Of a stretch of DNA of 35,426 nt, positions 25,592 to 35,403 are shown piece after piece. This stretch comes from DATIJJ01 sp964612855 (GTDB taxonomy: Bacteria > Pseudomonadota > Gammaproteobacteria > DSM-16500): contig CAZTDR010000024.1 in the NCBI GenBank assembly GCA_964612855.1, positions 1 through 35,426 on the forward strand. The letters are read 5' to 3'. The translations under genes and the position numbers were made by a program. Each line of letters starts with the position of its first letter. The stretch's first letter is position 1. Under the pieces are notes generated by a model. The model saw only the letters and a list, made by a program, of their open reading frames with translations, did not search any database and was not told where the DNA came from.

Positions 25592-25863
25592 AAGAAAAAA
25601 GCGGATTATCACAAAAAGAATTTTGTGAATCTCATGGCATAGAGCTGTCACAATTTGTCTACTATCGCACGATATTCAAAACAAAAAAACTTGATGAAGC
25701 TAAAGCGGGCCCATTATTTACTGCCGTGGGAATCAAGACGAAAGATATTTCTTCGCCAATTGAAGTAAAAATCGTATTGCCTAATGGGTTCCAATGCTTT
25801 GTGCCCAGCCTGATTACAAGTCATGCTTTGAAAAGCATGATGGAGGTATTATTGTCATGCTAA
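25531..25863 (+). CDS. tnpA: IS66 accessory protein TnpA
   Basis: A 110-residue DNA-binding protein. The ATG at 25531 has GGAG six bases upstream. The N-terminal helix-turn-helix reads QWQSLVEKQEKSGLSQKEFC then SHGIELSQFVYYR, typical of IS66 OrfA, and the C-terminal part has IEVKIVLPNGFQC, the 'GxxIELPNG' box of the family. Its stop overlaps the ATG of tnpB (ATGCTAA). IS66 elements of this class need TnpA, TnpB and TnpC together to move. Confidence 0.9.
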   Translation: MDHTQKQSNRRAQWQSLVEKQEKSGLSQKEFCESHGIELSQFVYYRTIFKTKKLDEAKAGPLFTAVGIKTKDISSPIEVKIVLPNGFQCFVPSLITSHALKSMMEVLLSC

Positions 25864-26207
25864 TTCCGCGAGATATAAAGATTTTTCTGTATACACAGCC
25901 GACTGATATGCGTAAATCAATCGATACGCTTTGTATTATGGTGGCCGAGACATTAAAAATGAATCCTGCCGATGGGCACTTATTTTTGTTTCGTAGTAAA
26001 AGCGGCAATAAATTAAAAGCGCTTTACTATGAAACAAACTGTTTTACCCTTTGGTATAGACGTCTTGAAAAAGAGAAATTTGTGTTTCCTAAAAACGCTG
26101 TCGGTTCAATTGAAATGACACAGGAACATTTTCATTGGTTATTAGCGAGTGATAAATATTCAAGGCTGGATACAATGGATGCTCATTCTTATACCGATTT
26201 TCATTAA
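25857..26207 (+). CDS. tnpB: IS66 Orf2-like protein TnpB
   Basis: A 116-residue protein with the signature of the IS66 Orf2 family: IFLYTQPTDMRKSIDTL, then GHLFLFRSKSGNKLKALYYE and LWYRRLEKEKFVFP. It starts inside the last codons of tnpA. Length and motifs are those of an intact gene. Its role in transposition is not known in detail. Confidence 0.92.
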   Translation: MLIPRDIKIFLYTQPTDMRKSIDTLCIMVAETLKMNPADGHLFLFRSKSGNKLKALYYETNCFTLWYRRLEKEKFVFPKNAVGSIEMTQEHFHWLLASDKYSRLDTMDAHSYTDFH

Positions 26208-26247
26208 AAAATATCGTAATTTACAGCCATTTTGGTATGATGCACGT

Positions 26248-27792
<1,545 letters not shown>

Positions 27793-27836
27793 TTAACTTA
27801 CAAGAGGGATGTATTTCCCCTGACACTTATCCTGAA

Positions 27837-29528
27837 TTAGCTATTCTTTGCAATTTTAGCAGAACTTGCATGTTCTGCGCCAAAATCAAAGCCAGACGCT
27901 GGGCTTTTCTGTTCGAGAGTAGCAAATAAATTCAATCCTTCCTGTACGCCACTTGATGGTTTTTGCAAGCAATTTTTTGTTTGTGCTTCCCGTACTTTTG
28001 TCGCCGCAACTTCACACTTGCAAAGCTTTGCAAATTGATGAGGTGTCACTGTGGCTGTATTATAGAAAAAATATTCATAACGTGAGTCAAGATAGGCTTG
28101 CATTTTGGGATGCTCGAGGAGATTAGAAAGTAGCTTGTTCGAGTAACCAAGTTTTGAGAAAGATATGCTACAAAAATGATTAAAATTCTGAATCATACCA
28201 AATAATAATTTTTGCGGAGAATGTCCTAGCTCATCAATCAGCAAATTTAAAATATGTTGGTGATCGTATCGATCAGTGAGAGCATCAAGAATTCGATAGC
28301 ATTGATCCGTATCGGTTATATCCGCTAAGTTATCTCTTCTTATTTGCGCTAAATCACCAGATCGAATAGCAGACACAAATTGTTCCATTGCTGATTCAGT
28401 TTGTTGTGCTTTTAATATAGGGCGACAATATGAGTATGTCATTTGGGCTGGAACTCTTTTTTCCTCGTTAGCTTGTGGCGTGTTTTTTTTCATTTCTTCA
28501 ATAAGCGAAAGGTAATCTAAAACTTGTTGAGCTGCTGCTGCCGCAGCCGAAATCGCAAGCTTTTTTCGATTTTCTTTGTTCTCTTTCTGTTTTGTTTCTT
28601 TCTTTTTTCTAGCCGCAATTTTTCTTTTTTGTTTTGCTTCACGCAATAATTGAACTTCGTCTAATAAAGTTTTATTTGCTTTTTGCACCGCATCCTGCGC
28701 CGCTTTGAGCGGCGCGATTTCTTGTTGCAGCCCTTTTTCTTTTTGTTGCAAAAACAAGGTTTCTGTTTGGAGTGTTTTATATCCATAATGAATTTTATTT
28801 AAATCAGATGATTTATAAGATGTGACAATAATAGGATTTTTAGAATCTTTTTTAGGAAGATCAGGTCCTTGATAAATTTCACCTTGGTCACTAATATGAA
28901 AATCAACTTTTTCTTCTTTTTCTTCAAACGCAAAAAAATCTTCAACAGAGAAAGCGGTGCCTGGCGATGGGGTTTCTCGCGCAACCTTTTCTTCTTGTGG
29001 CGTTCCGCTACTTGGAACAGATGATTTACTTTCTTCAAGCACGGATTGCTTTAGAGGTTTGGAAGTGAGTTGAGCGATTTCCTTGGCTAACTCAGCATTT
29101 TGTTGTTCATAAACAGCTATTTCTTTTGCTAGCATGGCTAATTCATTTTGCAGCTGGTTATTTCTCGCATACTGGATCAAGTTTTCTTGATTGAGGTCTT
29201 GTATGGCCTTCTGAATTTTTTGTAAGGTATCTGATTGGAAAATGTGTTTTACAGTTAAAATGTGTAGGCCGTTAGGAGATTTTTTCTTCGCTATACAATC
29301 TAACAAAACGTGATTGGGCTGAATAAATCCTTCTTTTGTTATTCGAAGGTCTTTCATTTGACAAAAGTTATCTTCAGGCGTGATAGGACTGGTTGGAAAA
29401 ATGTCTTCTAGTATCTCTGCACGTTTTTCTTGCAAAGCGTCTTGTCGCTCTTTTTCATTTGGAAGTTGATGAATTTTTTCAATAGCTTCAATAAATTTAG
29501 CTGCTTTCTGTTCTCGGCTTTGTGACAT
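27837..29528 (-). CDS. Coiled-coil passenger protein, candidate effector (563 aa)
   Basis: An intact gene carried inside the IS66 unit. Residues about 1-110 form a compact region containing ITPEDNFCQMKDLRI and GFIQPNHVLLDCIAKK, faintly reminiscent of a U-box, but not enough to claim one. Coiled-coil segments lie at about 100-155 (NELAMLAKEIAVYEQQNAEL) and 255-340, the latter very Lys/Glu rich and followed by AISAAAAAAQQVL. A helical C-terminal part (about 385-510) precedes a disordered end. There is no signal peptide. It reads opposite to the transposase genes. A function in host interaction is inferred from architecture and genome type. Confidence 0.72.
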   Translation of the reverse strand: MSQSREQKAAKFIEAIEKIHQLPNEKERQDALQEKRAEILEDIFPTSPITPEDNFCQMKDLRITKEGFIQPNHVLLDCIAKKKSPNGLHILTVKHIFQSDTLQKIQKAIQDLNQENLIQYARNNQLQNELAMLAKEIAVYEQQNAELAKEIAQLTSKPLKQSVLEESKSSVPSSGTPQEEKVARETPSPGTAFSVEDFFAFEEKEEKVDFHISDQGEIYQGPDLPKKDSKNPIIVTSYKSSDLNKIHYGYKTLQTETLFLQQKEKGLQQEIAPLKAAQDAVQKANKTLLDEVQLLREAKQKRKIAARKKKETKQKENKENRKKLAISAAAAAAQQVLDYLSLIEEMKKNTPQANEEKRVPAQMTYSYCRPILKAQQTESAMEQFVSAIRSGDLAQIRRDNLADITDTDQCYRILDALTDRYDHQHILNLLIDELGHSPQKLLFGMIQNFNHFCSISFSKLGYSNKLLSNLLEHPKMQAYLDSRYEYFFYNTATVTPHQFAKLCKCEVAATKVREAQTKNCLQKPSSGVQEGLNLFATLEQKSPASGFDFGAEHASSAKIAKNS

Positions 29529-29674
29529 AGAGCTTACGCCTCGTTATATGCGTTTTGAATGAGGGTAGTTTACTGGGCTCATCTTAAGAGAGCATTAAAT
29601 CAGCATAGGGCGAATTGGTCCCGAATTGAGCCAAATTACCTGTTACCGAAGGGTGGCGGTAATTTATCGGGCAA

Positions 29675-29807
29675 ATGACGATGAAAACATATACTAAGGC
29701 ATTGAAATCGCGTTATTTAAAAGGAATCGCAAGGTCAAGAAACAGATTTTGGATGAGCTCTGTGCCTCAAGCGGTTATAACCGCAAATCAGCTATTAGGA
29801 TCTTCAC
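29675..29807 (+). pseudogene. N-terminal fragment of an integrase-like transposase (ISNCY type)
   Basis: From the ATG at 29675 a frame starts KTYTKALKSRYLK. After a one-base shift it continues RKVKKQILDELCASSGYNRK and SAIRIF, which matches the helix-turn-helix start of DDE integrases that read 'YLKAxRKxKxxILDEFxxxTGYxRKxAIRLL'. The fragment is cut exactly where the inverted IS66 end begins (29808). The 140 bases upstream may be the end of that insertion sequence. Confidence 0.65.
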
Positions 29808-29946
29808 GTTTCTCAACAAGTGACTGCCATTGTGCACGGCGATTTGATTGTTTTTGCGTGTGATCCATATTGTGCTCCGTTATTGAAAGAGCACAGTATG
29901 AAAAAAATTTCATTGGTTAAAAAGATGGAATTGTCTAGACGCTTAC
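29808..29946 (-). repeat. Right 139-bp terminal inverted segment
   Basis: A copy of the IS66 left end in opposite orientation, including the first 20 codons of tnpA. It serves as the right end of the composite unit. Confidence 0.9.
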
Positions 29947-29954
29947 ACATTTTT
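29947..29954. repeat. 8-bp target-site duplication, right copy
   Basis: ACATTTTT follows the GCTTAC end directly and equals 25445-25452. Confidence 0.85.
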
Positions 29955-30204
29955 CATCTGAACTAAACAAATCAATGATTTTGCTTTTGGCAGTAATAAT
30001 TGATGGCCGTTTGGCTTCGTCTTATTAAATAAAACAATCACTTAACTGAAAATTTATTATCGTGCCGTTTCTTAATGGAAAAAAACAATCAAATAATTAG
30101 CTCAAAACATGAATAATTCATTTTATATAGTATAATTATCGACCAAAAGGGCAATAGACCCTGTTTATTCTTATTTTTACGCGCAAATTGAGGACGGTTA
30201 CACA

Positions 30205-31428
30205 ATGAATCCAAGAGACTCTCTTAAAGCACAATCTATTGAAAAAATTCAAAAATTCCGAGAAGAAATAGATGAATTATTTACACAACTTCAAAATTTC
30301 ACCCTTTCCTATAAAGAAAATCCCGAAATAAAAGAAGAAAAAGAAAGGATTATTCCTATCCTTTTTTCTTCCACGGAAAAAATTGGGCAAGAACTCCATG
30401 ATTATTTGGAAAACAAAGAATGCAACGTTGAACCTCTCGACGCAGGCTTAGACCTTGTTAAAATTTGTAACCATTTCTACCAAACCCCCGCCAAATCAGA
30501 TGCCCAAAGACAGGCGCGAATGGAGCAAGCCCAAAAAGAAATGCGAACATTTGCTGATAAATATTGCCTGAACCCTGAATTACCAACCCAGTTAAATCTC
30601 GATGCTGAAAGCCGTATGCTGATTGAAGCAAACTACGCTTCGCCCACACCCTCTATGTTTAAACAGTTGTTTGACATAAACATACAATCTATTTTAGCAG
30701 ACGATCCTTTTCCTCGCTTTTTACATATTCGAACTGAACACGCTAAATTACAAGCCAACAAACGCTTAGCTGCAGTTAGCGAAACAATTAATCAAACATT
30801 AAGCGATATCCAAGTTTATCGAGATCAGAAAGACCCGATTGAAAAAAAATATGCAGCGAAAAGTCTTTTTTCAATTTCTCGATTTAAACATAATTCGCAT
30901 CGTGGGAAAAAGTTATTGAATCAATTCGAAAGCGAATTAATGGAGCTAAATAAATCACTCGACACAAAATATGCTCATGAAGCAGAGCAAGCATTAACCT
31001 CTCTACTCACTAAGTTCCATCCTCTATTATTACGCACGTCTTTTGCCACGAAAGAGGAAGACTTAATATGGCAAGTGCTGCGCAAAAAAATATATCCCGC
31101 TTCAAAAAGAGCATTACAACTCACAACATTGTCAATCCAATGGACATTAAAAAATAGGCTTGCTTCTGACCAGGAACAAAAACCCAACAGCACCACTAGA
31201 GAAAAAAGCGACAGCGCCATAAGCAACTCTAGCACAGCAAGCATGCCTGGCGCTGGGAGCACATCGAGTACTGTGAGCACGTCAAGTAATATTGGCACAC
31301 CCCGCAGCTCCATTAATAGTAATGCCACTCTATTTATGTCAAACCCTTTTTCTAGCATGTCTCAGGTTAATGTTTTCCCTCCAGGAATCATTCATAAATC
31401 AATGTCCCCGAGGACTGCTTTCATCTGA
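30205..31428 (+). CDS. RGS-domain-like protein, candidate effector (407 aa)
   Basis: GAGGA lies ten bases before the ATG, and TATAAT is at about 30130. Residues 1-70 are helical. Residues about 80-178 resemble a eukaryotic regulator-of-G-protein-signalling domain: GLDLVKICNHFYQ, AQKEMRTFADKYC, LNLDAESRMLIEANYASPTP, MFKQLFDINIQSILADDPFP and RFL. From memory, the stretch SRMLIEANYASPTPSMF aligns without gaps to TREETSRNMLEPTITCF of RGS4, keeping the Asn (143 here) that contacts G-alpha. A helical region follows (190-320), then a Ser/Thr/Asn-rich disordered tail (about 325-375). RGS domains speed GTP hydrolysis by heterotrimeric G proteins, which bacteria lack, so a host target is inferred. Confidence 0.7.
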   Translation: MNPRDSLKAQSIEKIQKFREEIDELFTQLQNFTLSYKENPEIKEEKERIIPILFSSTEKIGQELHDYLENKECNVEPLDAGLDLVKICNHFYQTPAKSDAQRQARMEQAQKEMRTFADKYCLNPELPTQLNLDAESRMLIEANYASPTPSMFKQLFDINIQSILADDPFPRFLHIRTEHAKLQANKRLAAVSETINQTLSDIQVYRDQKDPIEKKYAAKSLFSISRFKHNSHRGKKLLNQFESELMELNKSLDTKYAHEAEQALTSLLTKFHPLLLRTSFATKEEDLIWQVLRKKIYPASKRALQLTTLSIQWTLKNRLASDQEQKPNSTTREKSDSAISNSSTASMPGAGSTSSTVSTSSNIGTPRSSINSNATLFMSNPFSSMSQVNVFPPGIIHKSMSPRTAFI

Positions 31429-31472
31429 TTGAGATTTTACTTAGAAAATTACACAGGCAATTTAGCGTTATC

Positions 31473-31501
31473 TGCGGAGAAGAATCGCGATTTTCTCCGC
31501 A
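31473..31501 (+). terminator. Strong hairpin after the RGS-like gene
   Basis: TGCGGAGAA (31473-31481) pairs with TTCTCCGCA (31493-31501), and the loop itself holds AATCGCGATT. It lies 45 bases past the stop. There is no T-run after it, so it may be a Rho-assisted or bidirectional terminator. Confidence 0.5.
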
Positions 31502-31549
31502 CTCTCATACAAAAGGTACGGCGTCAGGCACGAGTACGGTATCAAGCAC

Positions 31550-31949
31550 CGTATTAGATACTTCTAGCTTACAAAAGCTGATTCCACACTACTGGGAAGA
31601 TAAGAATTACGCCTCAAATATATATGATGATAAGCACTTAATATTGCCTGACTTTCTTAAAACTTATGAAAATCAGACCATGCTTGAAATATGGGCACAG
31701 GCCCAACAAGCCATAATGCTAGCTAATGAGGTACACATCATTGGCTGCAGCTTGCCTGAATATGATGTCAACATTAGAACGTTATTGTTGCCACTACGCT
31801 ATAAATTAATCAAAGGTAAATGCAAAGTTAAAATTTACATTTTGAATTCTGACAAAGTCTCTCAGGAACGATGGGAAAGCCATCTAACCAATAAAATAGA
31901 AATAATCCGGTTCGAGCCGCTAAAAAAATATTGTGAAAGTTTGTCCTAA
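31550..31949 (+). pseudogene. C-terminal fragment of a SIR2-like domain gene
   Basis: The frame is open from about 31550 with LDTSSLQKLIPHYWED, then LPDFLKTYENQTMLEIWAQA, then ANEVHIIGCSLPEYDVNIRT and a C-terminal beta-alpha part. The 'A-x-E/V-x-I-I-G-x-SLPE-D' box is typical of the last part of SIR2-like or related NAD-binding proteins used in bacterial defence and elsewhere. There is no proper start codon with a ribosome binding site, and the N-terminal two thirds are missing. Confidence 0.6.
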
Positions 31950-32143
31950 AATTGACGGCTGAATATTCTCAAAAAAAAATCGTCGATTTTATTGCTACCT
32001 GTCCATTTCAGTCCTTGCATTATAAAAAGTGTTTTATCAGCGCCTGTTTTACCAAAAAATGAGTCCGAATTGGTATGAATAAAAAGATCATTTTCAAATA
32101 TAATTTCAGCAATTGACCATGATTTAATACCTTTTTTTCGCAC
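31946..32143 (-). CDS. Hypothetical small protein or gene fragment (65 aa)
   Basis: A reverse-strand frame from GTG at 32143 encodes KKGIKSWSIAEIIFENDLFI and ends FFLRIFSRQF. The composition looks protein-like, but there is no good ribosome binding site. It may be the 3' part of the same broken gene as the frame at 32182-32334, since the two are 38 bases apart on the same strand. Confidence 0.3.
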   Translation of the reverse strand: MRKKGIKSWSIAEIIFENDLFIHTNSDSFFGKTGADKTLFIMQGLKWTGSNKIDDFFLRIFSRQF

Positions 32144-32181
32144 ATTACCAGAATAGATAAGTTATTTTTATTTTTTACAAA

Positions 32182-32334
32182 TTAATAGATCCTTGATTTT
32201 GAGTAACCATCGTTGAAAGAAAAAATAGCTCCAACCTTAAGGTTTTGAAAAAATTCCTCAAATGGATTGTCTCCAACATTCTTCTTCCCGCGCTTGATAA
32301 AATGGGCTATTGCATTAAAAATTGATCTCTCCAT
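32182..32334 (-). CDS. Hypothetical small protein or gene fragment (50 aa)
   Basis: The ATG at 32334 opens MERSIFNAIAHFIKRGKKN, then FEEFFQNLKVGAIFSFNDGY, ending at TAA 32182-32184. AAAGGAG lies 12 bases upstream. It could be a short gene or the 5' piece of a broken gene continuing at 32143. No family is recognised. Confidence 0.35.
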   Translation of the reverse strand: MERSIFNAIAHFIKRGKKNVGDNPFEEFFQNLKVGAIFSFNDGYSKSRIY

Positions 32335-32770
32335 GCTGTAAAAAAACTCCTTTATACCTCATACATTTTATGTATGGCCAATGATTATGCCTTCATTTTT
32401 CTAAGCACTCAAGGCGTCATACCGCAAATTTAATATGATATATTTCGATGTTTTTCTTCCAAATGAAAGCGCAACTTGAAAAGTAGAGTGCTTCGTTGCA
32501 AAGCTGATGAATAAAAACCCGTGATATCAAGTGCGACGAGCATATAATCATAAACTTCTTTTATTTTTTACTAGTCGGCTTTATTTCATGTCCGATTAAT
32601 AAAAACGTTTCTTTATAGGAGGTAAAGCCTATCATTTACCTACTATTATCTCGTCTGTTATTATTCCAAACTACCCGCCATTATTTTTTCCAATTTAAGG
32701 TTTTTTTAACCTCAAAAAAAAAGTATACTTCCTTTTATAAATGAAATAATTATTCAAACGAGGGTGAGAC
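32335..32770. other. Gene-free stretch with a solo half of the MITE-like repeat
   Basis: No convincing gene is seen. Bases 32514-32545 (AAAACCCGTGATATCAAGTG, then CGACGAGCATAT) match the right arm of the 182-bp palindrome at 34167-34348 in 30 of 32 positions, so it is a decayed single arm. The rest is AT-rich leader sequence of the next gene, with a small AGGTT/AACCT stem at about 32698-32712. Confidence 0.55.
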
Positions 32771-33823
32771 GTGCAAAGAAGAAATCTTACGGTGGATACG
32801 AACGCTCCAGTTTATAACGTCGATTTAAGCATGCGATTTTTTAGAGTCCATGCAAATGCAGCGCCTCGCTCTGAAGTTAATCCAGAAGCCATGCGGAATC
32901 TCTTGCAAGCCATTGTGGATGACAATAAGAAGGCTGCCCAGTTTATTTTAACTAACAATCCGGAACTTTTGCTCGTCGATCCGCAAGCGATCGGCATCAC
33001 CTCTGTTACGAGCAAAAAAGTTGGCGTTGAATTCAAAGCTGAAACTCCCTTTGTTATGGCTCAAAACGGAAGATTGCTGGGCATGATAAAAACAATTTTA
33101 CCTTGTTTTAGTATGCTCGTGCCTGAGGGTGACACTGAAGCATTTGAGCAATGGAAAATTTCCTCTGAAGAAGAGCAAAAAAAATCTGAAGAATTGCTTA
33201 AAGAAAATATGGCTTTTTTCCAAAAAATGATCGACGCAATCCAGGCTAACAAAATGGATGCTTACTCTCTCTATTCTGAATTTAAGCAGCGCTTATCTCC
33301 AGAAGGACCTGTATCGATAGCTTACTACCATCAAAATGAACAGCTCCTCTATGCGGCGCGAAAAATATATAATGAAAATTTTCTCAAGTTGTCAACAGAC
33401 CAGCGAAATTTTTACGCTACCAAAATTATGGCAAGGCTCCAGAAAAAACTTTCTCCTGAATTTGCTAAAATTCACTGTGCCGGCATTTATGAAGTAGCAA
33501 TAAATGAAGGTAAAATTACTGAATTAGCTGAAAACTGTCAGCTTAAAGATGGCTCATCATTCTATTCTGCTTCAGAAAAGCTAGACTCTTTATGTGATGC
33601 GAATGGTGATGGATTCGTTAGCTTTGAGCCAGGCAGGGTATCTCTCTATGTGGAGGAAGCCATGGAGAAATTGCACCAAATGCAAATAGAAAGTCTTGGT
33701 CAACTAGAAAATCAAATATGTGGCGAAGACGTGCTTGTTATAAAAGAGGGGCACGCAGCACCCCCCTCCAACCATGAGGACGCGCCAATGGAATCTACGC
33801 GGACTTACCTTGCGATCAAATAG
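32771..33823 (+). CDS. Ankyrin-like protein with a calcium-loop-like motif, candidate effector
   Basis: A 350-residue soluble protein from GTG at 32771, preceded by GAGGG at six bases. Residues about 37-115 look like degenerate ankyrin repeats: AMRNLLQAIVDDNKKAAQFI, NNPELLLVDP, then TPFVMAQNGRLLGMIKTIL. A helical middle follows (130-260). Near 272-290 the segment LCDANGDGFVSFEP resembles an EF-hand or dockerin calcium loop, but the last acidic ligand is one position early. The C-terminal 40 residues are disordered and acidic. A hairpin terminator follows. The effector role is inferred. Confidence 0.72.
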   Translation: MQRRNLTVDTNAPVYNVDLSMRFFRVHANAAPRSEVNPEAMRNLLQAIVDDNKKAAQFILTNNPELLLVDPQAIGITSVTSKKVGVEFKAETPFVMAQNGRLLGMIKTILPCFSMLVPEGDTEAFEQWKISSEEEQKKSEELLKENMAFFQKMIDAIQANKMDAYSLYSEFKQRLSPEGPVSIAYYHQNEQLLYAARKIYNENFLKLSTDQRNFYATKIMARLQKKLSPEFAKIHCAGIYEVAINEGKITELAENCQLKDGSSFYSASEKLDSLCDANGDGFVSFEPGRVSLYVEEAMEKLHQMQIESLGQLENQICGEDVLVIKEGHAAPPSNHEDAPMESTRTYLAIK

Positions 33824-33873
33824 CTTGTTATGGCTCTGCTTCCAGCCTTTTATAAAAGTCCATACCGGGTTTT

Positions 33874-33902
33874 AAAAGCCTGACAAGCTGATTCAGGCTT
33901 TT
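33874..33902 (+). terminator. Rho-independent-type terminator after the ankyrin-like gene
   Basis: AAAAGCCTG (33874-33882) pairs with CAGGCTTTT (33894-33902) across an 11-base loop. The stem ends in T residues on the plus strand, 50 bases after the stop codon. Confidence 0.65.
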
Positions 33903-33985
33903 AAGAACTCTCTCATGCGTTTTCTTTTTTGTCGCAAGTTGATGCAATCGATTACGGTAAGTAATGGATTGCGTTTCTTTCCACT

Positions 33986-34168
33986 TTACCCAATTTGGCC
34001 TTGCCCTGCATTATGTATACAAGCGTCAATCTCTTCTAAAACCATGCTATTTGAATTCAGAGGATTTTTTTCTTCCGAGGCTATTGCATTAGCTTCCTTT
34101 AAAAGGAGGTCATCAACTAAAAAGTGTACAGAAAAATCACCTTCATTTTGATTTGAATGTGTGAACAT
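33986..34168 (-). CDS. Short reverse-strand frame next to the MITE-like repeat (60 aa), possibly a truncated gene
   Basis: It encodes FSVHFLVDDLLLKEANAIAS, then MVLEEIDACIHNAGQG. The composition is protein-like, but the ATG sits on the very edge of the 182-bp palindrome and no ribosome binding site is independent of it. It is most simply the 3' end of a gene whose start was separated or removed when the palindrome arrived. Confidence 0.3.
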   Translation of the reverse strand: MFTHSNQNEGDFSVHFLVDDLLLKEANAIASEEKNPLNSNSMVLEEIDACIHNAGQGQIG

Positions 34169-34348
34169 ATACTCGCCGCACTTGATATCACGGGTTTTAA
34201 AATATCAGATTGCAAGATATTGTCATTCAATTCCAATGAAAAGCGGAGGAATAGCTCGCTATTTCGAGCATTTTTTGTTGGAATTGAATGGCAAGATCGC
34301 CGCAAGATGATGTTTTAAAACCCGTGATATCAAGTGCGGCGAGTATAT
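34167..34348. repeat. 182-bp palindromic MITE-like element
   Basis: Perfect 36-base terminal inverted repeats (34167-34202 and 34313-34348, beginning ATATACTCGCCGCACTTGAT) enclose a second 13-base pair, CATTCAATTCCAA/TTGGAATTGAATG, and a central GCTCG/CGAGC hairpin. It has no coding capacity. A solo arm lies at 32514-32545. It ends two bases from the stop codon of the kinase gene, so it also supplies a strong terminator-like structure to that gene. Confidence 0.85.
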
Positions 34349-34350
34349 CC

Positions 34351-35313
34351 TCAAGCAACTTCTTTCGCTGCCCCAATCCAAGCCCGCAGTTTTTCTGCTA
34401 ATCGACCTTGACGACTTAAATCGTGACCATCTTGCTGATTGACGCTACGGATAAGCCGAAGCTCACCGAGCACAGCATGAATAGACCAACATTGTTGAAT
34501 GAGCGCTAGCGCGCTGATTAGATTATTTTGCGTTTCTAACGCAAGCCAAGGCTCTAAGGATTCTATTTTCATCTGCTCATATTGCTCGGACGATAATGAA
34601 AAATTTTCTTTTGCTCTATAAAGACAATTGAGCAATGAAAAAAAAGGATGTGTTATAACAACTTCGCCTAAATCAATCCAAGTTATTTTACGTCCATTGG
34701 TATCAATTAAAATATTTTTATCGTGAAAATCACCATGGCCAAATGTTTCATTGATATTATAACTTGATAAATTAGCACAAATATAAACTAACTGAGGTTC
34801 TAACTTTTTTAACAGTTTATATTCATGTTCATTTAACCCATCATTTAGCAAAAGATCTTTTTGCGCTATGAGCTCATGATAAAGCCTGGGTAACTTTTCT
34901 AATCGCCAATCCGGCACGCCCATTTCAATAAATAAATTGACTGCCTCGGCAGACTGCATTTGAAATGTGCCATATTTTTTTAGCAACTTAATTAACAAAT
35001 CTGCATCAAAGTCTTCCTCTTTAAAATAAGCGTGCAGTTGTATCCCCGCATCTTTCATTAAAAAACAATGCGCCGCTTCGTTCGACGCTACCAGATGAGG
35101 AACGGGTGCTTGAAACCTTTCTTGTAAAATTTTAATTATCTTGGGTTCTAATGACAAAGCGGGGGGAACGATTTTTAAAAAAATAAAACCTTGATTGGTT
35201 TCGATGCGATAAACTGTTGACCACGGTGTATTTTGAATAATGCCTTGAGATGACGAACGAACTTGATACCCTTTTTTATTGAGCTCATCAATCGCCCATT
35301 CTATTATCTCCAT
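34351..35313 (-). CDS. APH-family phosphotransferase (aminoglycoside/choline kinase fold)
   Basis: A 320-residue kinase of the protein-kinase-like superfamily. The N-lobe contains VYRIETNQGFIFLKIV with probable Lys47. The Brenner motif GHGDFHDKN has catalytic Asp195 and Asn200, and the metal-binding Asp is in WIDLGE (Asp214). Related proteins phosphorylate aminoglycosides, choline, homoserine, thiamine or other small hydroxyl compounds, and some bacterial relatives have no known substrate. The gene ends at the 182-bp palindrome. It could serve metabolism or antibiotic resistance; I cannot choose. Confidence 0.85.
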   Translation of the reverse strand: MEIIEWAIDELNKKGYQVRSSSQGIIQNTPWSTVYRIETNQGFIFLKIVPPALSLEPKIIKILQERFQAPVPHLVASNEAAHCFLMKDAGIQLHAYFKEEDFDADLLIKLLKKYGTFQMQSAEAVNLFIEMGVPDWRLEKLPRLYHELIAQKDLLLNDGLNEHEYKLLKKLEPQLVYICANLSSYNINETFGHGDFHDKNILIDTNGRKITWIDLGEVVITHPFFSLLNCLYRAKENFSLSSEQYEQMKIESLEPWLALETQNNLISALALIQQCWSIHAVLGELRLIRSVNQQDGHDLSRQGRLAEKLRAWIGAAKEVA

Positions 35314-35403
35314 CGGGTATTTCCCTCAATTAATATGGCAGCCAAACATAAAAAAAGCCTCCGTACACGATAAAAATTTTTATTCTTTATGAATCACGGC
35401 TCT

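Noticed and set aside
27793..27836. Normal IS66 right inverted repeat after tnpC
   Set aside because: Only CTTAC at about 27801 matches the left end; too short to claim.
27837..29528. U-box or RING ubiquitin-ligase domain at the N-terminus of the passenger protein
   Set aside because: Only a loose spacing resemblance; key conserved residues are not clear, so it is mentioned but not called.
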